Source: Macrotis lagotis (lineage: Eukaryota > Chordata > Mammalia > Peramelemorphia > Peramelidae). Taken from it: a stretch of DNA of 64,000 bases. The DNA lies in assembly GCF_037893015.1 (NCBI RefSeq), contig NC_133658.1, forward strand, positions 884,361,038 through 884,425,037, read 5' to 3'. How positions within the stretch are numbered: position 1 is the first letter of the stretch; each line of letters starts with the position of its first letter. The notes beneath the pieces are model-generated. The model saw only the letters and a list, made by a program, of their open reading frames with translations. It was not told the DNA's origin and did no database searches. A program made the translations under genes and the position numbers. Of the stretch, positions 42,363 to 53,984 are shown piece after piece.

Positions 42363-42940
42363 ATTACTGGTTTTCAATCTAATTGACCTGCTCTATTTTG
42401 TGAATTTAGAAACATCAATGAATAAACTTTTATTAAGAACCTACTATGTACCACTGAGCTAAATGAGAGGGATTAATTTGAAAATATAAAGGAAGATAAA
42501 GGCTAGTCCCTGTCCTAGAGGAGCTTACTTGTCTAATATAAGAGACAACAAACAAATATTTACAAATAAGATAATTATAGCTAAGGATAATTACAGGACA
42601 TATAAAAAGGATAATTAAGGAATGATTAACAGAGGCAAGGGGTAGCTAGGTGGCTCAGTGGACAGTTATCTTCCTGAGATCAATTCTGGCCTCAGGCAGA
42701 TGTGTGACCCCAAGCAAGTCACTTCACCCTGTTTGCCTCAGCTTCCCTCCTCGGTAAAATGAACTGGAAAAGGATATGGCAAACCATTCCAGGATCTTTG
42801 CCAAGAAAACCCTAAATGGGGTCATGAAAAGTTGGACACCACTGAAAAACAGCAGAAGGAAGGCCCTAGAATTAAGAGGGATTGAGAAAGACTTCCCATA
42901 GGACAGGGTCAGGGGAATGTTCAGCCTGCGGGTTGAATGA
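42363..42940 (+). repeat. ancient interspersed repeat interrupted by a MAR1-like SINE
   Basis: The host repeat (TTTATTAAGAACCTACTATG, TCCTAGAGGAGCTTACTTG at 42415-42640) resumes at about 42857 (AAGGCCCTAGAATTAAGAGG, AAAGACTTCCCATAGGAC). The SINE at 42641-42855 has GGGGTAGCTAGGTGGCTCAG, GGATATGGCAAACCATTCC and GGGGTCATGAAAAGTTGG. Confidence 0.75.
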
Positions 42941-43625
42941 GGGTTATATGATGCCCACAATGGCAACTGCAAGCAGGACTCAAAATTCAATAAATCTAGG
43001 AGCTTTTTAAAGGTGAATTAATTAAAGTTTGACTAAATATAGCAGGCTAATTTTTAAGTTGATAATTTAATATGATATGAAAATGATATGATAACTATCC
43101 AAATGGTCCTTGGCAGAAAGGAACCTCCCACCCCTGAGCTTATAGAAGATGGAATTTTAGTAAAAAGGGGTCCCATCAGTTTCTCCGTACTGCCAAAGGG
43201 GATCTATGACCCAGTGGCACCAGATAGTTTCCTCCACCCCACCTTTCTTGATATCCCCAGCAAGGTGTCTATCTGGCATTCAGTTGACAATAAATAAGGG
43301 ATAGTTGATCATTTGACTGAAATCCATGATCAATTAATCAACCAAAAGTTACTTTATGAAGTGTCCACTATCTGGGCACTATGTTGGGGAAACAAAAAGG
43401 AAGAGACACTTCCTGCTCTTACCCACATGTATAGAATAAACAGACATAGAATAAACTCGAACTAAGGAAAGATAACTCTACCCAAGGTGGTTTAGGTTGG
43501 GGTTCACTAGTGAATACAGAGGTGGGGAGTAGGAAGGTTTTGGAAAGAAGGTAGTGTTTGGAGGAAAAGGAGACAAAAGCAGAAGAGATGATGTTGGACT
43601 TGGGAACCAGAAGCCCTGATTCCAC
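42941..43625. other. intron 1, largely unassigned
   Basis: AT-rich at 43000-43090. A repeat scrap (ACTTCCTGCTCTTACCCAC) lies near 43408. No gene is supported. Confidence 0.4.
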
Positions 43626-44340
43626 TGCAGACCCATGCCCTGGGAAAGTAACTTAATGTTGCCAAACCTCAGTCTCCTCATCTGCAAAATGAACATGATA
43701 ATAATTCTCCCTTCCATGGCCACTGTGCAGATACCATGAGACATATGGGGATAAGAAAAGTCACTTTGCCGTCCTAAAAGTGGCAGCTATTTTATTTTTT
43801 TTATTAGGGGCATTCTCCTTTTGGATGACCCCAAGGGGAGCACATGGACTTGGAGTAGCTGAGGAAAGGTAGGTGGGATGGGCTGCACTTACAGGGAAGA
43901 GACAAAGTGATGGAAATATTGGCTTCTGATGAATCTGTGCACTAAGAAACTCAAGTGCTTTGGAAAATATCATGTACTTTGGAAAATGGGAGACTTCCAT
44001 CACTGCCAGCATCAGCTCCAGGAAGGCAGGGATGCTTTGTATATTTAATATAGCCCGGAGCACATAAATGCTTGCTAACCTCAAGGGAGAGGACAGACCT
44101 CCTGACCAAAACCCCTTCCCAACAATCTGTCCCCACTCTGCTGTTCACTTTTATGGACCCTGGGAACTGAGCCAGGAGGCAGAGAGGGCAGGGGGCTGCT
44201 ACATCTGGGAATAATCATCTCTATTTGGCTGGCTCTGTCATACCAGCGGGTCAAATCAGACAGCTATTGGTGATGGTTTTTCTGGACTTAGAGATGGACA
44301 AGGAGGAGGCATGGGCTGCACAAATCTGCTACAAGGTTGA
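43626..44340 (+). repeat. MIR and L2 remnants with unique spacer
   Basis: TGGGAAAGTAACTTAATGTTG, CAGTCTCCTCATCTGCAAAA (43640-43740) is a plus-strand MIR. CAGCTCCAGGAAGGCAGGGA (44010-44085) is an L2-like end. The spacer is unassigned. Confidence 0.5.
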
Positions 44341-44620
44341 AGGTCACAGGGTCATCAAGTCAGCCATACAATCACATCCCCTCCCATTTTACAGGTGAGA
44401 AAACTGAGGCCTATAGGAGCTAAGCGTCTTAAGACTATAGATTTAGGGTTGAACAGGATATCAGCTGAGGCCCATGGTCACACAAGTTGTGACCATGAGA
44501 GGCACAGAGCCAGTGTACCTCTAAGATTGAGTGGACTCCACCACCCCAAACCAGGCCCAACATCTAGAGACATGTCCCTAGGAATAAAATTCTTAGGATC
44601 TTCAAGTTAGAGGAGAGCCC
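44341..44620 (-). repeat. MIR-type SINE fragment
   Basis: CCCATTTTACAGGTGAGAAA, ACTGAGGCCTATAGGAGC and a degraded continuation. Confidence 0.5.
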
Positions 44621-45540
44621 AAGGTCCATCTAGACCAACTTGTGTCCAAAGAAGAACTGGACTTATCTCAGCAAGGTCCAAGCTGAGGGACCAAAGGGAA
44701 GATAAGTAACCGGGAAGGAAAAATGGGAGGAGATACAGGGATGGTGTCTTGGTATCTAGCACTGCAGGCACCCAAATCTTGGGCCAACCTGGGTCATGCT
44801 GGTCACGGATACAAATCAGGGTTAGTGATCTCCATCCATCCAGCACACGCCTCTGCATAGCTGGTATGTGACATCACACGGGCCACATTTAGAAAGGTAT
44901 TTCCTCCACAAGTTTAACTTTCCATAAAATTAAAAACAGTCAAATGTTTACCTTTGCAGTCAAAAAAAAAAAAAAAAAAAGGCAGCGCAGGCTATTTGAA
45001 TCCATAGCCCATTCCCTGGCAAGCTTAGTCCCCTAAGCCCTGGCCCCAGGTCCTAGATCACTCCCAGACTACAAAGATATAGCCCAGTTGAAAGCTCTCA
45101 ACAGTTACCCCCTCCCCTTTCCACATTTTTGTAAGCAGCTCTAGAGGTGGATTTCATTTCTGGGGGCCTCTCGAGTGACCAGAACAAAGGTAGACCCATG
45201 TGCTGAAGGAAGGCACCAGCTGGCCCTTCACCCCTTCCCCTGAATTTCTCCAATCAGTGAGTACACTGGGTATTTCTGAGGCTGCCCAGAGTTTCCGTTC
45301 CCATATCAAAAGTGACTTTTCTGCTGAGGCAGAGAGATCTGCCAACAAACCAAACCATGGGGACTGAGGCTTGGAGTAATGAAAACCCTTTCCCCTCCAA
45401 ATGTGCTAATAACAATGATTCACTGGAGTTTAATGGGAGCAGCAGCTGTGGATGGTGGAAGGCTCCTATGAGAAAGACTTTCACAGGCCCGGTCTTCCCT
45501 CTCTTCTTTCTCCATCCAACCCAACCCAGTCTTGGAGGAA
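44621..45540. other. intron 1, repeat-poor
   Basis: An 18-A run near 44964-44981 is the only simple repeat. About 900 bp otherwise carries no recognised element. No gene supported. Confidence 0.4.
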
Positions 45541-45772
45541 TGATGGGGATAGAGGGATGAGGAAGGAAGGAAGGAAGGAAGGAGAGAGGGAGGGAGGGAG
45601 GAAGGAAAGGAGGGAGAGAGGGAAGAATAAAAGAAGAAAGGAGGAAAGAAGAATGAGGGAAGAAGGAGGAAGGAAGGAAGAAGGAAGGAGAAAGGAAGAA
45701 AGAAGGAGAAAGTTAGAAGGAAGGAAGGAAAGAAGAAAAGAAGCAAGGAGAGAGGGGAAGCTTCTACTCAAG
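45541..45772. repeat. GGAA/GAGG purine microsatellite
   Basis: About 230 bp of plus-strand purine sequence dominated by GGAAGGAA, GGAGGGAG and GAAGAAAG steps. It contains many GGAA cores in tandem. Confidence 0.95.
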
Positions 45773-45799
45773 AGAGAGTAGATGATTATTAATTACAAA

Positions 45800-46022
45800 T
45801 AATTATTATCAAGTATTGAAACAGAATCAGATTTGAAGCTCAGCTTCCAAAGAAGTTAAGAGACAGGATCATAGAGAGTCAAAAGGGACAATACTTTGTA
45901 CAAATACTTCATTTCATTGATGAAGCAACTGATACCAGAGAAGTCAATTGATAAAGGTCCCAGAGTTATTAGGTCGATGAGGATTTGAATTTATAGTCTC
46001 TGACCTTATTTCCAAGACTATT
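45800..46022 (-). repeat. degraded MIR-type SINE
   Basis: TTCATTGATGAAGCAACTGA and GTTATTAGGTCGATGAGGAT preserve the minus-strand MIR order. Confidence 0.5.
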
Positions 46023-46023
46023 T

Positions 46024-46150
46024 TCTTGACTCTGGGCAAGTCACTTCACCCAGTTTTCCTCAGTTTCCTCATCTGTAAAATGATCTGGAGAAGGAAATCG
46101 CAAACCGCTCCAACATCTCTGCAAGCAAACTCCAAATAAGGTCATGAACA
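46024..46150 (+). repeat. MAR1-like SINE, 5'-truncated
   Basis: TGGGCAAGTCACTTCACCC, CCTCATCTGTAAAATGATCTG, AAGGAAATCGCAAACCGC and AAATAAGGTCATGAACAAC. Confidence 0.7.
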
Positions 46151-46181
46151 ACTTTCTGACTCTAGGTCCAATACTCTCATC

Positions 46182-46545
46182 CACTATACCATCCATCCAT
46201 CATTCATTCTCTATCCCTTCATCATCTATCTATACCCATCTCTCTATTCATAGCTCAAATTTAGCCTCAGACACTTGTTACTTACTAGCTATATGGGCAA
46301 GTCACTTAATCCTGATGGTTTTATATCCAGGGCCATCTCCAGACACCCTGCTTCATGTCTGGCCATTGGACCCAGATGGAGAAGAAAGTGAGACTGGTGA
46401 CTTAGTGCAGAAACCCCTTACTGAGATTCAATTCAAGGTCTTCTTCAAGAATGAAGGACAAACATCACCATCATCATTATCATCTCTATTCATATCTCCA
46501 TGCACCTATCCATTCATCCATCCATCAGCCAGCCATCTCTCTACC
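46182..46545 (+). repeat. long tRNA-headed SINE flanked by (CATC)n
   Basis: The SINE (about 46248-46478) reads AGCTCAAATTTAGCCTCAG, CCAGGGCCATCTCCAGACAC, TGGCCATTGGACCCAGATGG, TGAGACTGGTGACTTAGTGC and TCTTCTTCAAGAATGAAGGA, ending in ATCACCATCATCATT. CATC-rich tracts lie on both sides (46182-46240; 46495-46545). It is the plus-strand counterpart of 22994-23262. Confidence 0.75.
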
Positions 46546-46760
46546 TCCATTATCCCTCAGCATCTTTCTCCAGTACCATTTTTCACCTTGTCACTATTTG
46601 AGAACCTTCAATGAGTCCCCATTTCCTATCTAGAGTTCAACTCCAAACCTCTGTATCTCTTCACCATAACCTCCTCTCTTCTCAGTCCAGCCATCTCATT
46701 CTCTCCAAGCCCTGCCCCCCACCCCTCAACTTTTAACTTGTCCTGAATAAAGTCCCAGCT
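46546..46760 (+). repeat. L2-type LINE fragment
   Basis: AACCTTCAATGAGTCCCCAT, GAGTTCAACTCCAAACCTC and TCTCCAAGCCCTGCCCCCC match the upstream part of the L2 3' region seen at 38.2 kb. Confidence 0.55.
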
Positions 46761-47120
46761 CCATTACAATGGTCTTTGAAAACCATTCCAACTCTGAGAT
46801 GCTGGAAGAGTCTGCACTATTGGAGGGAGTGCCCTTTGAAGTATATCAAAGACAACCTCCTCCTCTCTCTGTGATTCAGTTTTGTCATCTGTTCATTGAG
46901 GGTGGGGGGCTGACTAGATGAACTGTGGAGGTAGTGCCAATCTCAAAGTAAATCCCTAGGAAGAACAAATCTGTCATGGCAGAGAGAGTGCTTCAATCAG
47001 AGTCGGAGTCAGAGGAGCTGGGTGCAAATCTTCCCCGTGTGATCCAGAAAAGCATTTGCTTAGACAGTCCCTGGTACAAAGTAGTCACTTAATAAAATGT
47101 TGATTAACCAAATACCTCTT
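46761..47120 (+). repeat. MIR/L2 remnants
   Basis: CCTCTCTCTGTGATTCAGTTT near 46860 and the L2-type CCCTGGTACAAAGTAGTCAC (47069-47105). Confidence 0.5.
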
Positions 47121-48124
47121 TGGGCTTCTTTTTTTTAACATTTAAAAAGAAAAAGAAAAAAAAGAGGGCAGCCTAGAAAGATTGGGGGAATAGGGGTCTG
47201 GAAGAAAAAGGATTTTCCCAAGGAAATTCAATTCCTCAGGAAGGGGACTGGACCCGGAAAGGGCCTGCTCTGTCCTTGGATCAGCCCTGGCCTCTGCCTG
47301 AAGCACCCTGCAGTCACCGAGGCAAAAGGGGCCTTAGTTACCACAGAAAGAAAAACAAACAGACACACACACAAGTCCCAGCTCTGAGTGCAGCCATCTC
47401 TTAGCTGCTGGTAACAATTACAAGGTAATTTTCTTTTTTCTTTTTTTTTTTTTAAATAAAGCCTTACGACATTGTCGAGATTGCAGAACTGATGTCCTGC
47501 TAGGAGCAGCCCATTCTATAAATCCCACCCTTCCCAGCCTGTCCTGGCCCCTATTTCCATGCCCCTCCTCTCCCAGTATTTGGGAAACCACACTCCAACC
47601 CCATTAAAATAAGACTCAAAGGCCGGTCTCAGAATCCCCAAAAGAAGCCAGAGCAAATAGACATTGGAGTATTGACATTTTAATAAAGTTTGTTAGCCGC
47701 TGAATCAATAGTAAAGTAGAAATGTTCCTTCCTTTACAAGAATGCTGGTGGGTGGCACACCATGAAGTCTTTCTTTCTGGTCAGTCCAGATGGGCACATT
47801 TCTGACTCCTGAAAGACTTAACTTTTTCAACTGGAACCTCAGTTTCCTTGGCACCTGCAGAAGTAGGGGATTCTCCCCCCAGCAATTCTCATTTTTGTGA
47901 AAGGAACAGGAGCTTACCCAGGAAGCAAATTAGCATAGGGAAACTCATTAAGTCACTTCGATTATGAAACATTTTTGGGATGACCAGCCTGGTTGGTTGC
48001 CAGTAGGGAGAACCTAGAGCTGAGTTCCTCAATCCCCTTCTGTTGCCAAGTCCTGTAAACTACAGAACAACTCTAGGCCAAGAAGGAAAGAAAAGAAGTC
48101 AGCAAACAGTACTCTGTGTTAGTC
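47121..48124. other. repeat-poor intron 1 segment
   Basis: About 1 kb in which I recognise no interspersed element, apart from T- and A-rich patches (47430-47460). No gene is supported. It is another by-exclusion candidate for functional intronic sequence. Confidence 0.35.
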
Positions 48125-48250
48125 AATCAGTCAATAAGCATTTATTAAACATCTACTGAAAACCAGACACTAGGTAAGTCATCTGAGGATCCAAAGAGAG
48201 CCAAATGCAGCCAAAGCTCTCCTGAGGAGCTCACAGTCTAATAGACTAAT
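48125..48250 (+). repeat. fragment of the 12.3-kb array family
   Basis: TCAATAAGCATTTATTAAACA, GAGGAGCTCACAGTCTAATA. Confidence 0.65.
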
Positions 48251-50040
48251 TCTCTAAGTTGGGTTTATTAAATTCTCCCATTGCTATCCCTTCTCCCTGC
48301 AAAATCCAAGCATCAATGGATTCATCAGTCCCTCCCTACTTCTCACTAGGAGACATGCTGCATGCTTAAATCTTGGGGACCCCAACTCCTGAGGTACATA
48401 CACCAAGGACAATCTTATATTCATCAAGGGCCCAAAGGTCTCTCTCTACATGGCCAGAGAAAGATGGTGCCTCCCATGTCACTTGTGGATGAATCATGAT
48501 TCCACCTAGACCCATTGCCTTATTTCATCATGTTTTCTTGAAATCCAACTGGGTCCCAATAGACAAGAATGGGAAGAGAAGATCAGAGGAAGAATTCATT
48601 CCTTCCCTTTGACATCTGAACTGACAATCAGCAGCTCCCCACCCCCCAAAATAATTTTTACAAAAGGAATGATGATAGGGAAACACATCTCCTGAGAATG
48701 AAGAGGTTAAATGAGGTCTAGTCATCCTGCTACAGGAAGGTTTGGTACCTACCATCTTTTCTGGGTCACCCACTCAATTAGTTTCTCATTTATTCATTTA
48801 TTTGGAGGTCAATCTCTTCAGCTCTCTGCTACAGGGGCCAGAGCTGCCCGCCCACCTAATTTCCTCTTACCTTGAGCTGTCCATTTGACTTCCCATAAAT
48901 TTGCTATCCAGCAGAAATGTCTCAAATTACCCTCCCTCCTCTTTCCTAACCCTATCCCCCCTCCTCTCCATCTCTACCTAAACAAGCCCCAAGTAGATGA
49001 AAAGATGAAGAGGGGGAGAAACACTTCTAACCCCCTCATACCCAGGAAGCTCCAGATGGCTGCTTTGGGGGGAGCCCCAGTCCCCCTAGCAGGCACCTGT
49101 GGGAGAAGACAAAGCAGCCTAGAAAGTGTCCTAGAAAGTGTTCTTCTGATCTAAGGCATGAGTCACGGTCCCCAAAGAGCATCCACTCCCTCCCCGCTAA
49201 GAACTCAGCAGGCTGGAGAGGGATGAGATGTTCCAGTCTATCAGAGAGGGGCAGAATTAAGACTCAAAGGGCAAAAGTTCCTCCAGGTCAAGCCAGGGGG
49301 AGCAGCCTTTCCCTCCCTCTTCTCTTCTGAAGATAAGGGGATCCAGGAAGATTAGGTATTGGAGTGGTCTTTTTAAAAATAAATAAATAAAAATAGTAGT
49401 TGCTTAGAAAAAGAGAAGGGAAGGGCCACAAAAGACAGTTGCAGCTGGTTATGGGTGATGCTAAAGGACAGGAGATGAAGGTGGGAAGAAGGGATAGAAG
49501 GAAAAAACCTCATGACCCTCAGTTCTGGTCCGATGATGCTTCTTAATCCTAACGCTGCAAAGATGGAGCTTTGACATCCATCCCAAGCTCTGGGGGCTTG
49601 GGAGGAGACAATACCCCACATGCCCCAGGATTTCTCTTTTGATTAAGAAGGATCTGGTGGGAACCCCACCTGTGTTATTGTCAGCAGGCTGGGTCACTCA
49701 CTGGGCTACTAGGGCAAGTTGGCCCTGGAGTGGAAGGGGTTCCAGGGGGATATAAAAGAAACTTCTGAACTAAGAACCTCATTCCATTCTCCCCCACTCC
49801 TCCATCAATTTCTTCTTCTTTTTTTTTCCCTAGTTTTATTTTTGTTACTAGCTTTTGTTTTTATTGTGATTATATATTACACGATTTCACTATTTTCTAA
49901 ACATTAACTCCTCCCCTAGGCCATCCCCTATAAGAAAGATGTAAAGTGAAAAGGAAAAAAGAATCTCAGCACATCAACTGTGTCACTAACATCTGATGAT
50001 ATCTGTGGCATTTCATATCCATAGGTCCCCATCTACCTGC
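48251..50040. other. long repeat-poor intron 1 stretch
   Basis: About 1.8 kb with no clear SINE, LINE or satellite; only short T-rich and A-rich patches. Open frames present are short and unrecognised. Nothing else stands out. Confidence 0.4.
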
Positions 50041-50600
50041 CATTTATGTAGTTTTTAAGACAGTCAGCCAATAAATAAATATTAATTTAGCACCTATAAT
50101 GTATATTAAGTGGTAGGGATACAGAAAAAGGGAAAAAAAAGATAGACTCTACAACATTCAAATAAAGCAAGCCTTATTTAGGAGTCATAGGAAATAATTA
50201 ATAGAGAGAAAAACACTAGAATTCAAAGGGATAGAAGAAGGCTTCCTGTAGAAGGGTTTTTAATTGAGACTTAAAGGGGACAGCTAGGGTAGCACAATGG
50301 ATTGTGGGCTGGGCCTGGAGTCAGGAAGACCTGAGTTCAAATCTAGCCTCAAACACTTATGAGCTGTGTGATCCTGGGCAAGTTATTTAACTCTGTTTGC
50401 CTGTTTTCTCATCTGTAAAATGGGCTGGAGAAGGAAATGGCAAACCACTCCAGTATCTTTGCCTAGAAAACTCCAATGGGGTCATAAAGAGACACAAGTG
50501 AACAATAAAGGAAGTCAAGGATGGCCCAGATGAAGAAAGAGAGCATTCCAGGAATGGGGAACATCCAGAGGAAATATTAAAGGCATATTCTACCTATAGC
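50041..50600 (+). repeat. ancient interspersed repeat interrupted by a MAR1-like SINE
   Basis: Host repeat: AATATTAATTTAGCACCTAT, AGAAGGCTTCCTGTAGAAG (50065-50276), resuming GATGGCCCAGATGAAGAAAG, GAGCATTCCAGGAATGGGG. The SINE (50277-50512) has GGGGACAGCTAGGGTAGCAC, GGCTGGAGAAGGAAATGGC and CACTCCAGTATCTTTGCCT. Confidence 0.75.
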
Positions 50601-50619
50601 TATCATTTTTTCAGCTAAT

Positions 50620-50674
50620 ACAATATAATATAATATAATATAATATAATATAATATAATATAATATAATATAAT
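50620..50674. repeat. (TATAA)n microsatellite
   Basis: About eleven TATAA pentamers without interruption. Confidence 0.97.
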
Positions 50675-50855
50675 TCCTTTGGAGGGCATTCAGAATAAAA
50701 CAAAGACCAGTTTGTGGCTTTCTATCCTAATAGGAGTACCAGTCTAGTAAAATCATAGCTTCTTCAAGTACAGATCAGATAACCTCCATCAGCAATCCAG
50801 CAAACACAGGACTAAGGATTTAAAGATGACAGAATGTTCAAGGTCATTCTGTCTT

Positions 50856-51080
50856 TGCTGTTGTTGAGTTGTATCTGACTCTGTATAATCCCATCTGGGG
50901 GTTTTCTTGGCAAAGATACTGGAGTGCCTTGCCATTTTTAAAGATAAGGAAACTAAGGCCAACAGGGTGAAGTGACTTGCCCAGGGTCACACAGCTAGTT
51001 AAGTGTTTGAGGCCAAATTTGGACTCAAGGTCTTCTGACTCTAGTCCTAGCACTCTACCCACTGCACCACCTACTACGGA
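50856..51080 (-). repeat. tRNA-headed SINE (MAR1-like)
   Basis: TTGCTGTTGTTGAGTTGTATC, TTTTCTTGGCAAAGATACTGG, GACTTGCCCAGGGTCACACA and CACTCTACCCACTGCACCAC. Confidence 0.8.
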
Positions 51081-51644
51081 GTATATTAGGACAAGGCCTA
51101 TGAACAGGATTAGTCCCTTTCCACCATCTTGCTCTATGGGAGGATGGCAAATCCTTGGCATGGAGGAAGAGGAGAGAAACTGAGTAGTATTAAACACCCC
51201 TATATGATGTCTCCTTTTCTAAGCAGAGCCCCCCTCAATTTTCCATATAATCATAAATGACCTTGAGTTAGACAGTGTCAAAAGAAATCAACAAATGTGC
51301 AAATGCCAAAGAAAAGTGGATAAACAAACCATTTGTTCTCTTTGATCCACAATCTCAAGACCCAGCATTTATCCCAAAGGAGGCAAAAATGGGTAGCTCC
51401 TGTCAGACTAAAATGTGGATGACAACATTTCTTCTGGTAGCAAAAACAAACAAGCAAACAAAATAATAATAATAAAGCAACTATAATTTATAGAGCACTT
51501 TATAAAAGTTCACAAAATGCCTTATAAATAATTCATCTAATCTTCAACAACCCTGGGTAACAATGAAACAATCTTATGAAGGTTTTTGAAATAAAGAATA
51601 TTAAGGATTGTGGGACGATGAGGAGACACAGATGGGGACTGATT
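51081..51644. other. intron 1 with MIR remnant
   Basis: A minus-strand MIR piece (ATAGAGCACTTTATAAAAG, AACAACCCTGGGTAACAATG) at about 51480-51570. The rest is unassigned. Confidence 0.45.
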
Positions 51645-51660
51645 TAAGAGGTCAGACTCA

Positions 51661-51804
51661 TGGGGCAGCTAGGCGGCCCCGTGGATAGAGCATGGGCCCT
51701 GGAGTCAGGAGGACCTGAGTTCAAATGTGACCTCAGGCACTTAATTACCTAGCTGTGTGACTTTGGGCAAGTCACTTAACCCTATTGCCTTGCAAAAAAA
51801 AAAA
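51661..51804 (+). repeat. short tRNA-derived SINE with 16-bp TSD
   Basis: TGGGGCAGCTAGGCGGCC head, GGCCCTGGAGTCAGGAGGA, TGAGTTCAAATGTGACCTC and CTATTGCCTTGCAAAAAAAA tail. TAAGAGGTCAGACTCA (51645-51660) and TAAGAGGACAGACCCA (51805-51820) flank it. Confidence 0.9.
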
Positions 51805-51820
51805 TAAGAGGACAGACCCA

Positions 51821-52324
51821 GGAGAAGACTGAACATATAGACACAAGAGTGTTCATGAAAATGACCCTGATGGGCAGCCAGTTGCTGAGAAGCTGTAATG
51901 TCTATTCATGGGAAGAAAGGAGGAAGCATATTTTCTTTGGTTCTGGAGAAAAATGGGTGGACTACTGGTGAGGAATGGTGTGTACACTGTCAGACTTCAC
52001 TGTTTATATGGATTTTGTTGCTTGACTATTTTTCTTTGAAAAGGGGAAAAAGGTTTAACTATGTAGACAAAAGGCAGCTGACCAATTCCAGCCTCAGAGG
52101 GTTTGCAATCTAAAAGGGAGGCAGGGAAAACAAACGTCACCTTCTTATCTCCCATGGATCTGTGGTTATTTGTATCATGGGATGCTTCTGGTCTTGAGGA
52201 CTTTACATGATGACTTAAGTTTTCCCTAGCAGAGTGGTGTTTTTTGGTTAATCTCTCAAGGTTGGAGAGGTATAAGGCCCCGGTGAAAAGCTTGCCATCA
52301 TGTAAACCATGAGAAAAGACAAGG
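51821..52324. other. intron 1, a diverged repeat segment
   Basis: GGGACAATGAGG-like and TTGCAATCTAAAAGGGAGG words hint at an old element, but no confident family. No gene. Confidence 0.35.
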
Positions 52325-52525
52325 CTCATTCTGGAGACACAGTTAACAGTCTTTTCTTCTCCACTTACTCACCATCTTAGCTGAAGTCCTCAACCCTTCT
52401 CACCTGGACAATGGCAATGGTCTCCTTAACTTGCCTTCCTGCCTCCATTTTCCCCCGTCCCTTGTCTATCTGCCCTCAACTCAGCTGCCAAAGTAAGAAG
52501 CCTAAAACAGATACAGTAATGCCAT
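52325..52525 (+). repeat. L2-type LINE fragment
   Basis: CCTGGACAATGGCAATGGTC, AACTTGCCTTCCTGCCTCC and CAACTCAGCTGCCAAAGTAA match the 5' part of the L2 3' region. Confidence 0.6.
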
Positions 52526-52529
52526 TGGA

Positions 52530-52735
52530 ATAAGCACTGGGTAGCAAGTTCAAATTCAGCTGCTTAACTGCTTGCCTCAGTTTCCTCAACTGTAAAATGG
52601 GGATAATAATAATAATAAGCACCTACTTTTCAGGGAAGTGGTAAGAATCAAATGAGACAATTTTGTAAAAAGCCCAAAGTACAGTGTCTGGCACATAGTA
52701 GGAGCTTAATAAAAGGTTATCCTCTTCCCTTCCCC
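52530..52735 (+). repeat. MIR-type SINE
   Basis: GCTTGCCTCAGTTTCCTCAA, CTGTAAAATGGGGATAATAA, AGTGTCTGGCACATAGTAGG with a CTTAATAAAAGG end. Confidence 0.75.
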
Positions 52736-52825
52736 CAGAATGCAAAGAATATTCTGGTTCTGTATTTGAATCTTTCAAGTGGGGAAGAGACCATCAAGGT
52801 GAACCTTTCCTGCTGACTCATTAGA

Positions 52826-53450
52826 GACAGACTAACTGGTAGCAAAAAGGGATGCTTAGGGATGCAGCCCTTGCCAACCTCTGGTTTCCGGACAGGAACT
52901 CGGAGATGCCTATAAATGGCCAGCTAATGGATTTCTATTTACACTGTTCAGTTGCATTTCTTACGACTTTAGGAGATGTGGGAGAAATGAAAGCGGGATC
53001 AGGTTCTAGAAACACCCACAGAGGCACCTTGTTAAGTCTTTTACAGTGAGGCTCCCATCAGATATGGGGGACTTTTGGAAGTCTGAGTCTGCCCTTTACA
53101 AGAGAAGGGGAAAGGCTGAGACTCTACTGCCCTTTTTTGTGTGTGTTTTTTTTTAATTAATGCCACAGCAGAGGAAGGCAGTGAGAAAGGGGAGTGGGCT
53201 TAGAAAAGAGAAGGGGTCATTTAAAATACAATAAAACTTTTTAACATCTTGGGTACCATTTGGAGACCCTTCATGGCAGAAAAAGTACTAACTGGAAGCA
53301 AATAAAGAGAATTCCTCACCAGGGGCCCATCCAATCACCAGCCTTGCAGTTAGGATGCAGAACCAAAAGGGTGTGGCAGTCACCAACCTCTGGTTTCTGG
53401 AAGGGAACTTGGATATGCTACAAATGGCCCACTAATGGATTTCTAGACCT
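52826..53450. repeat. local direct duplication
   Basis: Two blocks about 490 bp apart align: 52826-52945 and 53285-53450. Shared words are CCAACCTCTGGTTTC(C/T)GGA, GGAACT(C/T)GGA, ATGC(C)TA, AAATGGCC and CTAATGGATTTCTA. The matching TACTAACTGG(A/T)AGCAAA words upstream indicate that the duplicated unit is longer than the best block, with indels. Confidence 0.75.
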
Positions 53451-53984
53451 AGAGTGCATTTTCATTTGCTTCAGACGCTAAGGACCCAGGACAAGCCATT
53501 TAATCTCTCTCCCTAGGTTTCCATAGCTGTTAAATGGGAATGAGAATGATGGCATCTTCCTCCAAAGTGGCCAAAGGAGAGAAGGAGCTTTGCAAACCTT
53601 GAAGCCACTATTATAAATGCACCTACATCTTGATGTAGATGGTGTATTTTCCATATTTTCCTATTCATGTCCAAGTTGCCTCACCTAATAAAATGTCACC
53701 TAGTAGAAGGCAAATGCTGTTTCATTCCTTCTTTTTTTTTATTCCTTCTTAATAATTGATAGATTCTACGACTCCAAGGGATAGGGAAGGAGGAAGAGGA
53801 ATGAAAAGTATGTGAAAATACATACACACACACACAGAGGAAGAAGAAAATACCAACATCCAGGGGAAATAAAGCATGATAATTATAAAAGTATAATTAC
53901 AAAAACAAATATCAATGCTAGCCTTCAAGTCAGAGAAACAGATTAGGACCTGGGTGATCATACATTTAGAGACAAACAGGGCAT
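53451..53984 (+). repeat. MIR remnant and simple repeats
   Basis: GGACAAGCCATTTAATCTC and TTGCAAACCTTGAAGCCAC (53485-53620) form a plus-strand MIR. A T-run is at 53732 and (CA)n at 53823-53837. Confidence 0.5.

Noticed and set aside
46144-46614. 156-codon plus-strand open frame
   Set aside because: It runs through (CATC)n sequence, a SINE and an L2 fragment.
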